Origin: Amoebophrya sp. AT5.2
Lineage: Eukaryota; Sar; Dinophyceae; Syndiniales; Amoebophryaceae
DNA: 14,316 bases
Direction: 5' to 3'
Assembly: GCA_005223375.1 (NCBI GenBank)
Contig: RXOD01005400.1
Location: 1-14,316, forward strand
The notes beneath the pieces were generated by a model. It searched no databases and was not told where the DNA came from. It worked only from the letters and a program-made list of their open reading frames with translations. Positions 1 through 10,000 of the stretch are shown here, piece by piece. Each line of letters begins with the position of its first letter. The stretch's first letter is position 1. The position numbers and the translations under genes were made by a program.

Positions 1-3000
1 GGTAGCAGCCGACGCCGCGGACGGGTCGTGGGGATGGAGGTCGCGGAATTGGAGCCGTCCTTCTCTTCCTCTGCAACAGACGCCATGACTGTACCACCGC
101 CCGTACTTTTTCGACCCTCGTCGGCGGTCCCGCGACCCTCTAAAATTCGGTCGGCTTTTGGTTTCACCACCATGCCCACGCGTTTCGGCGCCAGAATCTC
201 GTACTCATTTTCCCCCACCACCTCCCTCTCGAAGAGCTCGAGACCGCTGTCGTCGCCTGTGGCTCCAGCCGTACTGTTCGCAGAGAAGATGGAAGTGCTG
301 TTGCTTTCTGCCAATGCGTTTCTGTCGCAGGGTTTCTGTTCCGTGCTCACATCGGTAGGGCCGGTAGTTTCCCCGACACACATTGGAGCGATCTTCGCAG
401 CTGCAACGGCGGATGTTGACGATACCGCGACCGCCTCAACTTTCACCCTCTTCACCTCGTCCAATACCGCTTCGGGGGCGTGGTGCACCACGCCGGGGCC
501 GCTTTCGTGCTCGGAAGCTCCGTGGTGCTTTTCTCTCCACTGGCTCGCCAAGTTTCCATCGTCCCGCACCATTCGCTTCTTCCTATTCACCAGCCTGACC
601 AGACCCTTTGAAGATGTTGTCTCGGATTCCTCCGACGGCAGCCCCCCACCCGCCTGACCCCTGCTGGACGCGGCGAAGCTCCCCTGCACGAGGGCGATGA
701 AGAGCTGGAATTCCGCGACAAAGTCCTTCTGCATGTCCTTGTCCCGCGACAGCTCCAGGAACTCCGCCACCCCGCCCTCCCCGAAGCCGAACAGGAACTT
801 GGACACCATGAACACCTCCCGCTTCACTAAAGTCGGGTCCACAAAGTTGTTCTCCAGACTGTCCGGCAGCATTTTGAAGCCGTTGTTGAGTGCGTACTCC
901 AGATTGACGAAGTACTTCTCCGCCGCCCGCCGGTCCACACTCTGCTTGCTGATCTCGCCAGTGTGCGAAATCACGGCCAACTCCATCGGACTGTCTTCTT
1001 CGTGACCCTCGGTCTTGCTCTTCTCCTCCTCCGCCTCCAAGTAGCGCTCCCAGTCCACCTGCAGTTTCCCGCCCCGGCGCGCCGACTCGAGCGAAACCTC
1101 CAGCCGGCGGAGGGCATCGTCCGCCTGGGCAATATAATCAGCCAGCTCATCCAGCGCGACCTGCTCGGGGTTGATGTGGGGGGCTTCTCGGGGGGCCGCT
1201 GCTGGCGCCGGCGGTCCTGGGACGATGGGGAGGTCAGCTCCATCGACGGACTGCGCTTTTCCTCCCATATAATCTCCAGATCCAGACTCCGCTTCAACAC
1301 CACCTTCGGCCGCGATCCCCGTAATTTCATCGCCCGGCGCCCCTTCTCGTTCCTCTAGAAGTGCTTTAAAAGTCGATTCCGCGCGGACTTTCAGAAGTTT
1401 TGCCTCTTCTACTGCCGCCTCCGCCGTGCTTCGCGTTGCCTTCCCCGCCCCTGCGATCATGCTCGCCTTGAGCTTGCGTAGCATCCTTTTCTTCGCCCTA
1501 GACCGCCCGCGTGCGGTCTCCTCCACCTCAAGATAGTGCAACCGCAGCCCCGCGCCCCCGTGGAAACGGAGTTCGTCCACGGGGTGCCAGCCCATCGAGG
1601 GATCCGCCAGGTCGAGCACAAACTCAGGCAGCACCCGGTACGGCACGATGTAGTGCGCTTCGCCCTCCAGGTACGCGGACAGGTACGCCATGTTCGGCAG
1701 GGATTGGGGGGTTTGGGATTTATTTTGCGGAGATGCGGCAGTTTCCGCGGATGTAGTTTCGGACGCTGCTGGTGCCACGGGCCGCCCGGACACGATAAGC
1801 GAGGTGAGGAGAACGGGCGCGGCGAATTTCAGGACGACCCCGCCGCCGGGCTGGAGGTGGTCGCTTATCTCGACACACGCGGCCCGCAAAAAAGCGTCCC
1901 GGGTGGTCGCCGCGTACAAAAACTGCGAGAAGTCGCGTCGCGGGTCGTTGCCGATCTGTTCCCTGCTCTTCCTGGACGAGGAGCGAGGAAGGGCCCCTGC
2001 TCTTGCTGGCAACATATTGTTGTTGTTCGAGGCCCGTTTTTCCACTTCACGCTCTTCGTCCGATCGGTGCGAGTTAGGTTTGACCCCGGCCAGCAGTTCG
2101 GTCATGGTGTGCACCAAGGACAGCGCCGGTTCCGCCGGACCCAGGGCTACTGCTCCTCCCACGACATCGTCGTGTCGCCCAGGACGCGATGCAGTAGTTT
2201 TCTCCAAACACTTTTCCGCTGCGTGCTTTGCCACGTAGCTGCGGAAAATGCTGTTCCTGGATACCAGGACAGAAGTCTCCAGATGCGCGGCCGTCACCTG
2301 GACTTGGTCCTCCCCGTGGCATTTGGTACGATCCGCCAAGTTCTCCACTGCACCCGACACGCGCGAGGACGCCGTCCCGAAGACTGTCGCGCGCCGCAGA
2401 AGCTCTACCAACCTGGAGTCATCTTCTTCGCCGGCTGGAGGCACACGCGCCCAGTCCGCCGGGTTCAGCTGCAGAAAAGGCTTTGCGCCTTTGTCATTTT
2501 CGTCCCTCCACCACTTCCCCGGTTCATCAACCCCGCCGTCCCACAAGCTCTCAAACCCGCCCCGGTACCGCGAAAACACGAAGCTCTTCAGACTCCGTCG
2601 CTTTGCCCTCGTGTGGGCCCCCGAGTCCGTGAGCGAAAACTCAACGCTCTCCTTCCGCTCTTTTTCCGCGTCCTTCCTAACCAGCGAGCGTTTCAGCAGA
2701 AAGGCCTCTTCGTCGGCCTCCGACGTCCTGTCGTTCTCATTGCGCCGGTAGAACAACCCTCCCAGCCTTGTGTAGAGCGTGTGGTAGTCGTAGCTCGAGG
2801 CCGCCGTTTCGAACGCCGCGTGCGGCTGGATCAAATACTCGAGCTGTTCCTCGTCCTTCACTGCTTTTCCTTCCTCGTGGAGCTCCGCCGGCAGGATGCT
2901 AACGCCCTCCTCCGCGCCGCGGAAGCCGAGCTTCAGCTGCCGGGAGCGACGGAGGTGCGCCAGGCGCCGCAAGTTCACTGCGTGTTCGGTGTGCACTTTC

Positions 3001-3530
3001 GACATGGCCGCGGGCGAGGTGGAGACTAACCTCGGCGCGCGATTCAACGAGTAGGACCTTCTCCGCGGTGGAGGGGGTGGCGCCGTCATCTTCATGCTCG
3101 GCGTTGCAACTGGAATTGTTGTCGTCTCCGCCGTGCTATTGTTTTCACTCCCGGCAGAAGATGAATTTTGGCCGAGAACACGAAGTGCAGCTTCGTCCTG
3201 AAGCCTTTTTTGCAGATCCTTGCCCTTTTGCAGTTCCACCTGCTCAGCATAGTGCGCCGCGAGCAGGTCCAGCGCTGCCTCCGAGTGGAAGTTGTGCCCT
3301 GGAAAAAACGACCGTGGGATCACAGACCCGGTGGCGTCTTCCGTATCCGCATCCCCCGCAGTCGCACGCACCAGCGCTTTTCGGTCGACAAAGATCCGCT
3401 TGCGGAGATCCCTGTAAAGAGCTTTGAAGGGGTCCTTGTCCGCCTGCAGACCAGCGCTGGCAGGGGGCAGGAGCGCGAGGACAGCGAGGGCCGACACGAG
3501 AGCAACCAATTTGTTCCCAAAGAACAACAT
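1..3530 (-). CDS. Large secreted or ER-targeted protein of unknown function, C-terminus beyond the window
   Basis: One uninterrupted frame runs from ATG at 3530-3528 to the left edge, 1,176 complete codons with no stop and no intron needed. The first 26 residues form a textbook signal peptide: a lysine at position 7, a hydrophobic core of Leu/Val/Ala, and an Ala-Ser-Ala end suggesting cleavage before Gly27. Likely N-glycosylation sites follow near residues 122 and 130-131, then a five-proline run near 151-155 before a basic stretch. A hydrophobic segment near 560-582 may be membrane-associated or buried. Residues about 680-720 are rich in Lys, Ala and Glu and may be helical. The C-terminal part seen here (about 980 onward) is low-complexity, acidic and Ser/Thr-rich. 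I recognise no enzyme family; entry into the secretory pathway is the only supported role. Long open frames on the opposite strand here are shadows caused by high GC. Confidence 0.8.
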   Translation of the reverse strand, partial: MLFFGNKLVALVSALAVLALLPPASAGLQADKDPFKALYRDLRKRIFVDRKALVRATAGDADTEDATGSVIPRSFFPGHNFHSEAALDLLAAHYAEQVELQKGKDLQKRLQDEAALRVLGQNSSSAGSENNSTAETTTIPVATPSMKMTAPPPPPRRRSYSLNRAPRLVSTSPAAMSKVHTEHAVNLRRLAHLRRSRQLKLGFRGAEEGVSILPAELHEEGKAVKDEEQLEYLIQPHAAFETAASSYDYHTLYTRLGGLFYRRNENDRTSEADEEAFLLKRSLVRKDAEKERKESVEFSLTDSGAHTRAKRRSLKSFVFSRYRGGFESLWDGGVDEPGKWWRDENDKGAKPFLQLNPADWARVPPAGEEDDSRLVELLRRATVFGTASSRVSGAVENLADRTKCHGEDQVQVTAAHLETSVLVSRNSIFRSYVAKHAAEKCLEKTTASRPGRHDDVVGGAVALGPAEPALSLVHTMTELLAGVKPNSHRSDEEREVEKRASNNNNMLPARAGALPRSSSRKSREQIGNDPRRDFSQFLYAATTRDAFLRAACVEISDHLQPGGGVVLKFAAPVLLTSLIVSGRPVAPAASETTSAETAASPQNKSQTPQSLPNMAYLSAYLEGEAHYIVPYRVLPEFVLDLADPSMGWHPVDELRFHGGAGLRLHYLEVEETARGRSRAKKRMLRKLKASMIAGAGKATRSTAEAAVEEAKLLKVRAESTFKALLEEREGAPGDEITGIAAEGGVEAESGSGDYMGGKAQSVDGADLPIVPGPPAPAAAPREAPHINPEQVALDELADYIAQADDALRRLEVSLESARRGGKLQVDWERYLEAEEEKSKTEGHEEDSPMELAVISHTGEISKQSVDRRAAEKYFVNLEYALNNGFKMLPDSLENNFVDPTLVKREVFMVSKFLFGFGEGGVAEFLELSRDKDMQKDFVAEFQLFIALVQGSFAASSRGQAGGGLPSEESETTSSKGLVRLVNRKKRMVRDDGNLASQWREKHHGASEHESGPGVVHHAPEAVLDEVKRVKVEAVAVSSTSAVAAAKIAPMCVGETTGPTDVSTEQKPCDRNALAESNSTSIFSANSTAGATGDDSGLELFEREVVGENEYEILAPKRVGMVVKPKADRILEGRGTADEGRKSTGGGTVMASVAEEEKDGSNSATSIPTTRPRRRLL

Positions 3531-4116
3531 CTTCTTTATAGCCTGCTGCGGTCTACTTTCCTGATGAGGCTGTGGTATGCCCTATCCGTGGGCGTATTTT
3601 CTACTTGAGTATTTCAATAATTTCTAGAGGAACTTGTAGCAGATGCGAACGAAGCCACGAAATGAGGACTTGGACTTGGTGCGAGATAAAGACCGATGAC
3701 TCCTGATACAAGAATGAATAAGTGCCGACTCTTCTCTTTTCAAAAGTCGGCGTCGTCGAAATCGATCTGTCAGCTTCGCTCGATCCAACAGCTCCCCGCG
3801 GCGAATTCGAAAGAAAAAGGATCAGTAAAAACACGAATCAAGACAAGATGATCAATTTTACGCGCAAAATGTTGATTCCTACCACGATAATGCAACCACG
3901 AATTCTGCCTGGAGACACTGAAGCACGAAGAAACGCATATTCTGCTTTTCACGCCGGGTGTGTGTGTCGCGATCGTGTAGGTACAACTTGTGAAAAATGA
4001 GTTTCCTAGGTCCACCACCACGCGGAGGATCTAATATCAAAACTGTGTCAAAACTGTCGCTCCGTTTGTTTTTTTCGCAGAACGACGCCGCAGCACTTGA
4101 AGACTCGGCTTCGCAA
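3531..4116. other. Spacer between two minus-strand genes; no supported gene
   Basis: This stretch lies between the end of the small three-exon gene and the start of the signal-peptide gene. It is more AT-rich than its neighbours. A frame continuing from the upstream gene past its in-frame TGA stays open down to 3879, but I cannot show that it is translated. A TATAAAG lies on the minus strand at 3540-3534, too close to the ATG (3530) to be an ordinary TATA box. It presumably holds the 3' UTR, promoter and 5' UTR. Confidence 0.5.
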
Positions 4117-4800
4117 TCAAACTGAATTCTCAAGAGGTCCTCGTGGTGTTCCGAAACTGCAGCCAGAGTTGCTGGCCGAAGCGGAACCATCGAACCAACT
4201 CACATGTAGCACTTCGCAAAATCGATGGTGAGGCGGAGCGGCAGGTCCCGACAGAGTGAGAGCTGAAAGTGCAGCGCCTCGTCGTCCGCGTGAAACTTCT
4301 CCACTGACGACATTTTTTGGCACACACGCTCCATCCGCCCGCCCTCTGCGAGCACCGAAGCGTCTGAAAGTATCGGAATATCGTTATCGAGCGATAAAAA
4401 TGTCGATCAATCGATTTCAGTGAGTAGGGCTTCTAAACGTTCTAAATCTAAGACCACGCGCATACAACAATAAATTATCGGTAGAAGAAGTATAAGTACA
4501 CAGCATGGGTAGGCAGATGTGGGGATTCTGGAGGTCCCGGATGTGGCAGGTGACGTGCTCGGCCACCGTGCTCCGGCTCGCGTGAGCGAGCCGGCCGTGT
4601 CGGCGGATGTGTTCGATGTGCAGGCCGCTGTGTTTCTCAAACACCTTCAAAAAAGATTCCAAACAAACCGTCGCCCGATGCCGCAGCTCGAACAACGCCA
4701 CTGCCGCATCTGTGGTCCCATTTTTAGCGAAGTATGCCAGAGCCAGAAACATCCATTGAATAGGAGAAGGAGCGCATTCAAAATTACAGGAAATTCGCAT
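4117..4800 (-). CDS. Small three-exon gene, unknown function (166 aa as modelled)
   Basis: Exons, in transcription order, are 4800-4500, 4363-4204 and 4156-4117. The first intron is well supported: a GTACTT donor, a pyrimidine-AG acceptor (ACTTTCAG), and the two frames join in phase through a tyrosine codon. Exon 1 reads as a helical Leu/His/Arg-rich segment with a conserved-looking Arg-His-Gly run; exon 2 reads Lys/Asp/Glu-rich and ends with a Leu-Ser-x3-Asp-x-Pro-Leu pattern. That pattern recalls the last strands of PCNA-type clamps, but only faintly, and I do not name the family. The 3' end is uncertain: exon 2 meets an in-frame TGA at 4202-4200 that coincides with a GTGAGT donor. If this is spliced to CTGCAG at 4162-4157 the protein gains 13 residues; if not, it ends at 154 aa. 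The start is the first ATG after an in-frame stop, but an upstream exon cannot be excluded. Confidence 0.55.
4157..4203 (-). other. Possible short intron 2 of the 4117-4800 gene (47 nt)
   Basis: The donor GTGAGT follows a TACAT exon end, and CTGCAG serves as acceptor 47 nt away. Splicing removes an in-frame TGA. The size is short but not far from the 57- and 60-nt introns of the neighbouring gene. Because the codon at the junction is itself a stop when unspliced, the sequence alone does not decide whether this intron is used. Confidence 0.4.
4364..4499 (-). other. Intron 1 of the 4117-4800 gene (136 nt, GT-AG)
   Basis: The donor is GTACTTATAC and the acceptor ends in TTTCAG. Both flanks are open in frames that join without a shift, while the intron itself carries an in-frame TGA just before the acceptor side. 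The donor nonamer GTACTTATA recurs twice nearby. Confidence 0.65.
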
Positions 4801-4962
4801 TCATTGCCCAGCGTGAGGAACCTAGAAGGAAGGATTCTTAGCCGAGAGCGTCAGGAGGAGAAGGAAGAAGAGAAGCCTGTAGCTGTACCACGAACGAATT
4901 TACTATATATAAGTACGTCATCCACCCGGAAAAAGTACATCCGACAAAAAGTTCTCAAAAAA

Positions 4963-6585
4963 TCAGTAGGTCGCACTTTCTTCGTCTGAGGATTCGTCGT
5001 CTGGTTCACTTGATGCGCGACCCTTGTTTCTCCGCGCTCCTCCCCCAGTCTCAGACGACCCACTGCCCTCGTGAATGCTCCGCGGAAAGTAGCTTTCGAG
5101 ACGCGCGTCGGGCTGCGCGGCGGTGAGGCCCGCCGTGATCGTCCCCGTCGCGTAGTCCGCCTGCCCAATCACTACGTGCTGGGGGCGGTACTGCGACGGA
5201 AGGAAAACCGGGGCGTTCAGGTTCCACTTGGTTTCACAACCGCCGCGATCACTAAATTCCGGTGATGAAACCCCCTCGAGCAGGTTTACGTCTCCCGCCG
5301 TGCTCCTGCGCTCGCTCGTCTCGGTCTCCGTTTTGTCACCGGCACTGTACATGCTCGACGCAGTGCGATAACTGCTACCGTCCGCCGACTGATTTATTGT
5401 TAATTCCAATGCTGATTCCGATTCGTTCGCTTGCGGACTTCGCGCAAACTAGCAGTCGTAGTCGCAGCTGCGAACCAAGTACTTATATCACACCTCAGAT
5501 CTTAATACCTCGAGGCTCGTCTCCTCCGCCACTGTTTCCTCTGGCTGCGGCGGTTCGTCCGGAGCCGTTGCAATTGTTTCACTCAACGAAGTTCTCGCCG
5601 CATCCACTTGCCCCACCTCTGATGAAGTTCGGCCCCCCACAGTCATGTTGATGTCCGCTGCACTTCCTCGTTCGGCTTGTTCGTCCGGTCGTGGCCCCCT
5701 GAGGGTCTCACCTGCGACCCCTGCGCCTGGACGCGGGGACATCACATTTCGCAGTCCTCCAACCTCGCCCGCGGAGGTTGCGCCGCAAGAACTGCTCGTA
5801 TTCAATGCCGGGCTCGGTGCCTTCAGCTCTGGCAACGGCGCGCGCTCCAGCTTTTTCAAGACGCGCACGGTCTCGCTCCCGGCGTTGATCTCGAAGTAAG
5901 CTTCTTGCGATTTCAAAAAGTCCACCAGCTGCGTCGCGCCGTGCTCCCCAAGCAAGGCCCGTGCGCTGTGCCCGAAATCGCTCCCGTACCTGGCCGATGC
6001 GAGCAGTTGCAGTATTTGTTTTAGCGTTGCCCACCATCGCACCAATCCCATGAACTGCCTGTACCTGCATATAGAAGACACAAACCCAAAACCAAAAGCA
6101 TAGCTCTGTTAAATACAGTACTGGTAGCAGAAGAGTAGTTCGACTTCGGCGAGCGCGATTTCGGTGACCACCCCTCCCACGTCCCCCTCGAACAGCTGCT
6201 GGATCAGAAAACTCAGCCACTCCGCCACGTCCGGAAACCCCAAAACAAGCTCCACCTCGTCCTCCGGCGAGCACCACGTCGGCTTGAACCGCGTGTTGTC
6301 CGATTTCCGCTTGCACAGCTGTTCAGTGCCGTCCAGCGGCAGGTTCTCGTCGCGGATCAGCCGCTCACGGAGGTTCGACAGCGTGATCGGCTTGCTGGTC
6401 CGCAGGGTGAAGGTAGCGAGGGCCTTGCTGTTAGGGTTTGGGGGCTGTTGCGTCGTGGTGGGGTGGGCAGGCGGCTGCGGCGGCGTGCAGGTGCCGGTGT
6501 CGGGAGGCGAGACGGTAGCGGGCGGCGAAGGGGGGACGGGGGTGGCGCCGCCGCACCCAGGAAGCAACTTCACGCAAATCGACAT
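4963..6585 (-). CDS. 501-aa three-exon protein with a PAM2-like PABP-binding motif; possible RNA regulator
   Basis: Exons are 6585-6122, 6064-5509 and 5448-4963; phases match across both joins and the total is 502 codons including TGA. Residues about 10-52 are a proline/threonine-rich linker. Residues about 55-115 could be a small ubiquitin-like beta-grasp fold (guess). Residues about 156-228, at the start of exon 2, contain a helical segment followed by a Leu-Val-Asp-Phe-Leu stretch and a short Val-Arg-Val strand, which faintly recalls an OST-HTH/LOTUS domain. The middle (230-400) is disordered. Residues 415-424 read WNLNAPVFLP, matching the PAM2 consensus (LNPNAPEFVP in PABP partners such as PAIP2, ataxin-2 and plant ERD15) at most positions, with Trp replacing the first Leu. 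The C-terminus is acidic and Ser-rich. A role in mRNA translation or stability through PABP's MLLE domain is inference. Confidence 0.65.
5449..5508 (-). other. Intron 2 of the PAM2-motif gene (60 nt, GT-AG)
   Basis: The donor is GTATTA directly after CTCGAG and the acceptor is CTGCTAG. It is phase 0. Without splicing the frame stops within 21 bases (TGA at 5490-5488). The next exon is open from the acceptor to the TGA at 4965-4963. Confidence 0.65.
6065..6121 (-). other. Intron 1 of the PAM2-motif gene (57 nt, GT-AG)
   Basis: The donor is GTACTG after CTACCA and the acceptor is ATATGCAG. The intron contains an in-frame TAA, and removing it joins a Gln codon (CA|G) in phase. Both edges carry CAG followed by GTAC within a few bases, a small direct-repeat-like feature. 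Confidence 0.7.
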
Positions 6586-7020
6586 CGTATTTTGTTTTGC
6601 TTTTGCAGGATCAAAAAAACTTCAAAAAAGTAAACCGGCAGCTGGCGGCCTCGGCCGATCCTGCAGCCCAGCTCCTGCTCTGCAGCTCTCTGCACCTCCT
6701 ATGTTGATAGATTAGAAGCCACGAGCTCACCAGAAGATGCGTACTTCTGAGATGTCCGTAGAAGAAAGATCATCTTCGAGACCACACCGCCGAAAGAGAA
6801 TGATCTCCAGCACGGATGCACGCGAGGGAAAGAACGCCAAATCAGCTGATTCAAAGCTCGTCCTGCACAACAAGATCCAGAGCTGCAGACACCACGTCCA
6901 TAGTAAGTACGCACCTTTAATAGAACCAGCACGAGCAGCTCCCAGTTTACCGATTCATTCGCACGGCCACTTCGCACGAGCGAAGAAAGCATGCCTGCCA
7001 ACATCAGTTCGTGAATCTTT
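6586..7020. other. Spacer between the glycosyltransferase-like gene and the PAM2-motif gene
   Basis: About 435 bases between a TAG stop at 7021-7023 and the ATG at 6585-6583. I see no convincing reading frame, RNA gene or repeat. It should hold the 3' UTR of one gene and the promoter and 5' UTR of the next. Confidence 0.5.
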
Positions 7021-10000
7021 CTACCCCGCCTGGTGTCCGGGTATTGTTGTGTCCAGCTGTGCGGGTTCTAGCCGTGGCAGGTAGAGCCCGTTTTTTCCGA
7101 CCACCACCGGCAGCATGGTGTTTTTCAGGAACGTGAACACCTCTGTGATCGTCAGGTTTCGCGGCACGTGGGGGTGGTGCGGCACCTGCGACGCACGCGT
7201 CCGCGCTCCCCAGTACCGCCGCGCGGTCTCGTCCCGCAGAAACGGCAGCTCGTTCTCCACGTCGATAGCACTCCCACTCGGAAAGGGCTGTTGATGACCA
7301 GTTTTGAAACTTTCCTTCACCTTCGGCATCAGCAAATCCAGTTCCCAGCCGAACTTGCAGCTCTGCTTCTTGAAGTAGGCCCGGTTCAGCGGTTTCTTCC
7401 ACGCCTTCTTCCACGTGTAGCTGCGACAAGCACTGTCCTGTTGAAGCAAGTTCTTCAGCTCGGGCAGCGACGGGTGGATGCAGGTCACGGACTGGCGGTC
7501 GGTGTGCACCGTCTGCATGGGCATCTTGTAGTAGTGATTCTTGCTGTCGGGGTGGAACTCATCGAGGCTCCACTTGTACTCCAGCGACAGCTTGTCGAAG
7601 TCACTCGAACAGGCGACCTCGGGCTGCGCCGACTGGCTGTTTTCGTTCCACACCTCCCCGATAGACAGCATCGGCCGGAACGCGCGCTTTTTCGACTCGA
7701 GCTCCTGCACTTCTAGTTCTCGGTAGGCGCCGCTCATCTGCGACCGCTGTCGGCTTTCGGTTGTCCGCTCGCGGAACCGCTCGAGTGGAAGCGGAACGCT
7801 GTCTGCCGATCCGGCCGAGACGAGGTCATGATCATGATCAGGATCACCACCACGACCGTCTGGCACCACCATGGGCCACACCTCCCCGTTGCCCTGCCAC
7901 ATCCTCATCAGCTCGGCCACGGAAAACACGTCCTCCAGGTTCTTCTTTCCCGAATGGCTTTGGTGGTCCGCGAAGTGCCTCTTCGCGGCCTCGAGATTCC
8001 GCGAGACGGGGGGCTTGTTTGTCGCGAGCTGCTCTTCGTCGCCAAAGCTCCGGCGCGCTGACGCGGCGCCCCGCATAGGCTCGGAAGTGCCCACTGCTCC
8101 GGTCTTCGCCGTAGTTTTTTCGGGCGAGGTCGCTCGGGCTTCGCTCGCCGAAACCGTGGTGGTAGTAGACATAGTAGACGCGGACGCATCCGTCCCTACT
8201 GGCGGCACGACCGCAGTCTCAGCAGGCTGTTGCGGAGGAGCCGGCCCGACGGTTTTCTCCCAATGATCGGAAAACGCCTCGTATCGTTCCCCAAACCCTC
8301 TGTTCTCGATGTGGAAAGGGGCTTTTGCGCGCACATCGGGTATCACCCACTGGTTGTAGCTCCAAACTACTTCCCGCTGCATCTCCGTTCGTAACGCGCT
8401 CTGCTGCATTTTTCCGGTTGTATCCGCTTCGTCGTCCCGGACATCCTGTTCATCTGCTGCCCCTCTATGCGCTCTCGCGTCACCATCGCCTTCCGAAGGG
8501 GCGGCTGCATCGCAAATCCCGAAAGCGTGACAGAGAAACTCCCAGTCCACCGTGGGGCACGGCATCCAACAAGTCCGCTCGAACAGCTCCTCGACAGTGA
8601 AATTTAGAGACGGCGTCTCCTGTTCTTGGCCATCTTCGTTCGCAGAACTTTCATCGCCCGCAGCCCCACCAGGCGAATCATGTTGTCGGGTAGTTTCAGC
8701 TTCAGGCTCTGCTATTTCCTCGTCCTCCCCCTCCGCTACCGTGCTGTTTTTCACATGCTCCGTGTAGTTCACGTCGACCCGGACGTAGAAGAATGCGTAT
8801 TGCAGCAGCGGGTTCGTCAGCACCACGGCATTCTTGTCCTCCCGCTCGTGGCTTTTCGCTTCGACATCGACACTCGGCGGCGCAAAGAGTCCGTGGAAGA
8901 TCCGGAATAGGAAGCTCCGCGAGTGCTCCAGATCTTCCGTCAGTAGCGGGTCTTCGTTCACGCTTTTCCGCAGCAGCGCGCTCCGCAGCAGCACGGAATA
9001 CCAGATCTTCTCCACCTCTTGTTTCAACATTAGATTTTTCTGACCAAATATCGCGACGTTCGTCCCAGTCCCGCCTCCTGCATCATTATATTCCTCGTCC
9101 CCAAGGATGAGCCGCCGGATGCCGGTGTGCTGCAGAATCTGCCCCTCCAAATCCTCCCCGAGCAGCTCCGGGAGGTCGCCGCGCTGCGACATCTCCTCCG
9201 CTGTTAGGCCGTCCGCATCCGAGGCAGTTAAGCCCAGCTCCATTTGGCGGGGCCAGGTGGTAAGTCTAAGTGGTCAAGTGGTATAGTGAAATGTCGGGGA
9301 GGGGCTGTTCGTGGTCCGCTTTTGTGGTCCTAAGAAGAGGGCTGCAGTACCTTAGGAACACAGGCGGCATTGGCATTTCGCGGCAAGACTCGGACTCGCA
9401 CACCCCTGCAACCTATAGCTGACAAGCCTAAGCGCCCTCTCTTGCCCTGCTTTCGGGTCGTCCTAGTGTCACCACTCCAACCAGTAGCTTTCACCGTAGC
9501 TCTCTCCAATTGCCTCTACCTCCCGATGGCTCATTTCCAGCGCCTTCCCGATGGCTCATTTCCAGCGCCTTGTTCTACCCCACACCAATGGGGCCCATTT
9601 CAAAAAACCGCCCCAGACACCCCTTCGCGCCGGGTAGACTTCAGAGCCCCTCAATCGGCACTCGCCATCGCCAAGTGGGACCCAACTGCTACATCACCTA
9701 ACACTATATACCAGTTGGTCAGACTTACCATCGCTGGTCTCTCCATACTCCAGCTTGTGCCGCTCCAGGAAGTGGCGGAAGAAGCCGAGGATGGTCTGTA
9801 AGGTTGGGTTCTGGAAGTGCACTGCGTACGGGTTGAAAAACCACTTGTAGGTGTCGGTGAAGAACTGGTACGGAGAAGCAATATTCTTCCGCGAAAATAA
9901 CAGCACTTCCCGCAGCACTGTGTTCAGACTGCGCACTCTGTATTTGTCGCGGTTGAGGTGGAATTTCAGCCCCTCCAGCGCCAGCTGATCGTTGTTATCC

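Noticed and set aside
28..657. Plus-strand open frame of 209 codons
   Set aside because: Antisense to the long minus-strand frame and Ser/Pro/Thr-rich, as expected from reading acidic codons backwards.
1536..3029. Plus-strand open frame of 497 codons
   Set aside because: It lies wholly antisense to the minus-strand frame that has a signal peptide and runs 1,176 codons. Its composition (Arg, Pro, His, Val rich, no domain) is that of a GC-driven shadow.
3534..3540. TATAAAG as a TATA box
   Set aside because: It ends only a few bases from the ATG at 3530, leaving no room for a normal transcription start.
6699..7004. Minus-strand frame of 101 codons in the spacer
   Set aside because: Not supported by any motif, and the composition resembles spacer sequence.
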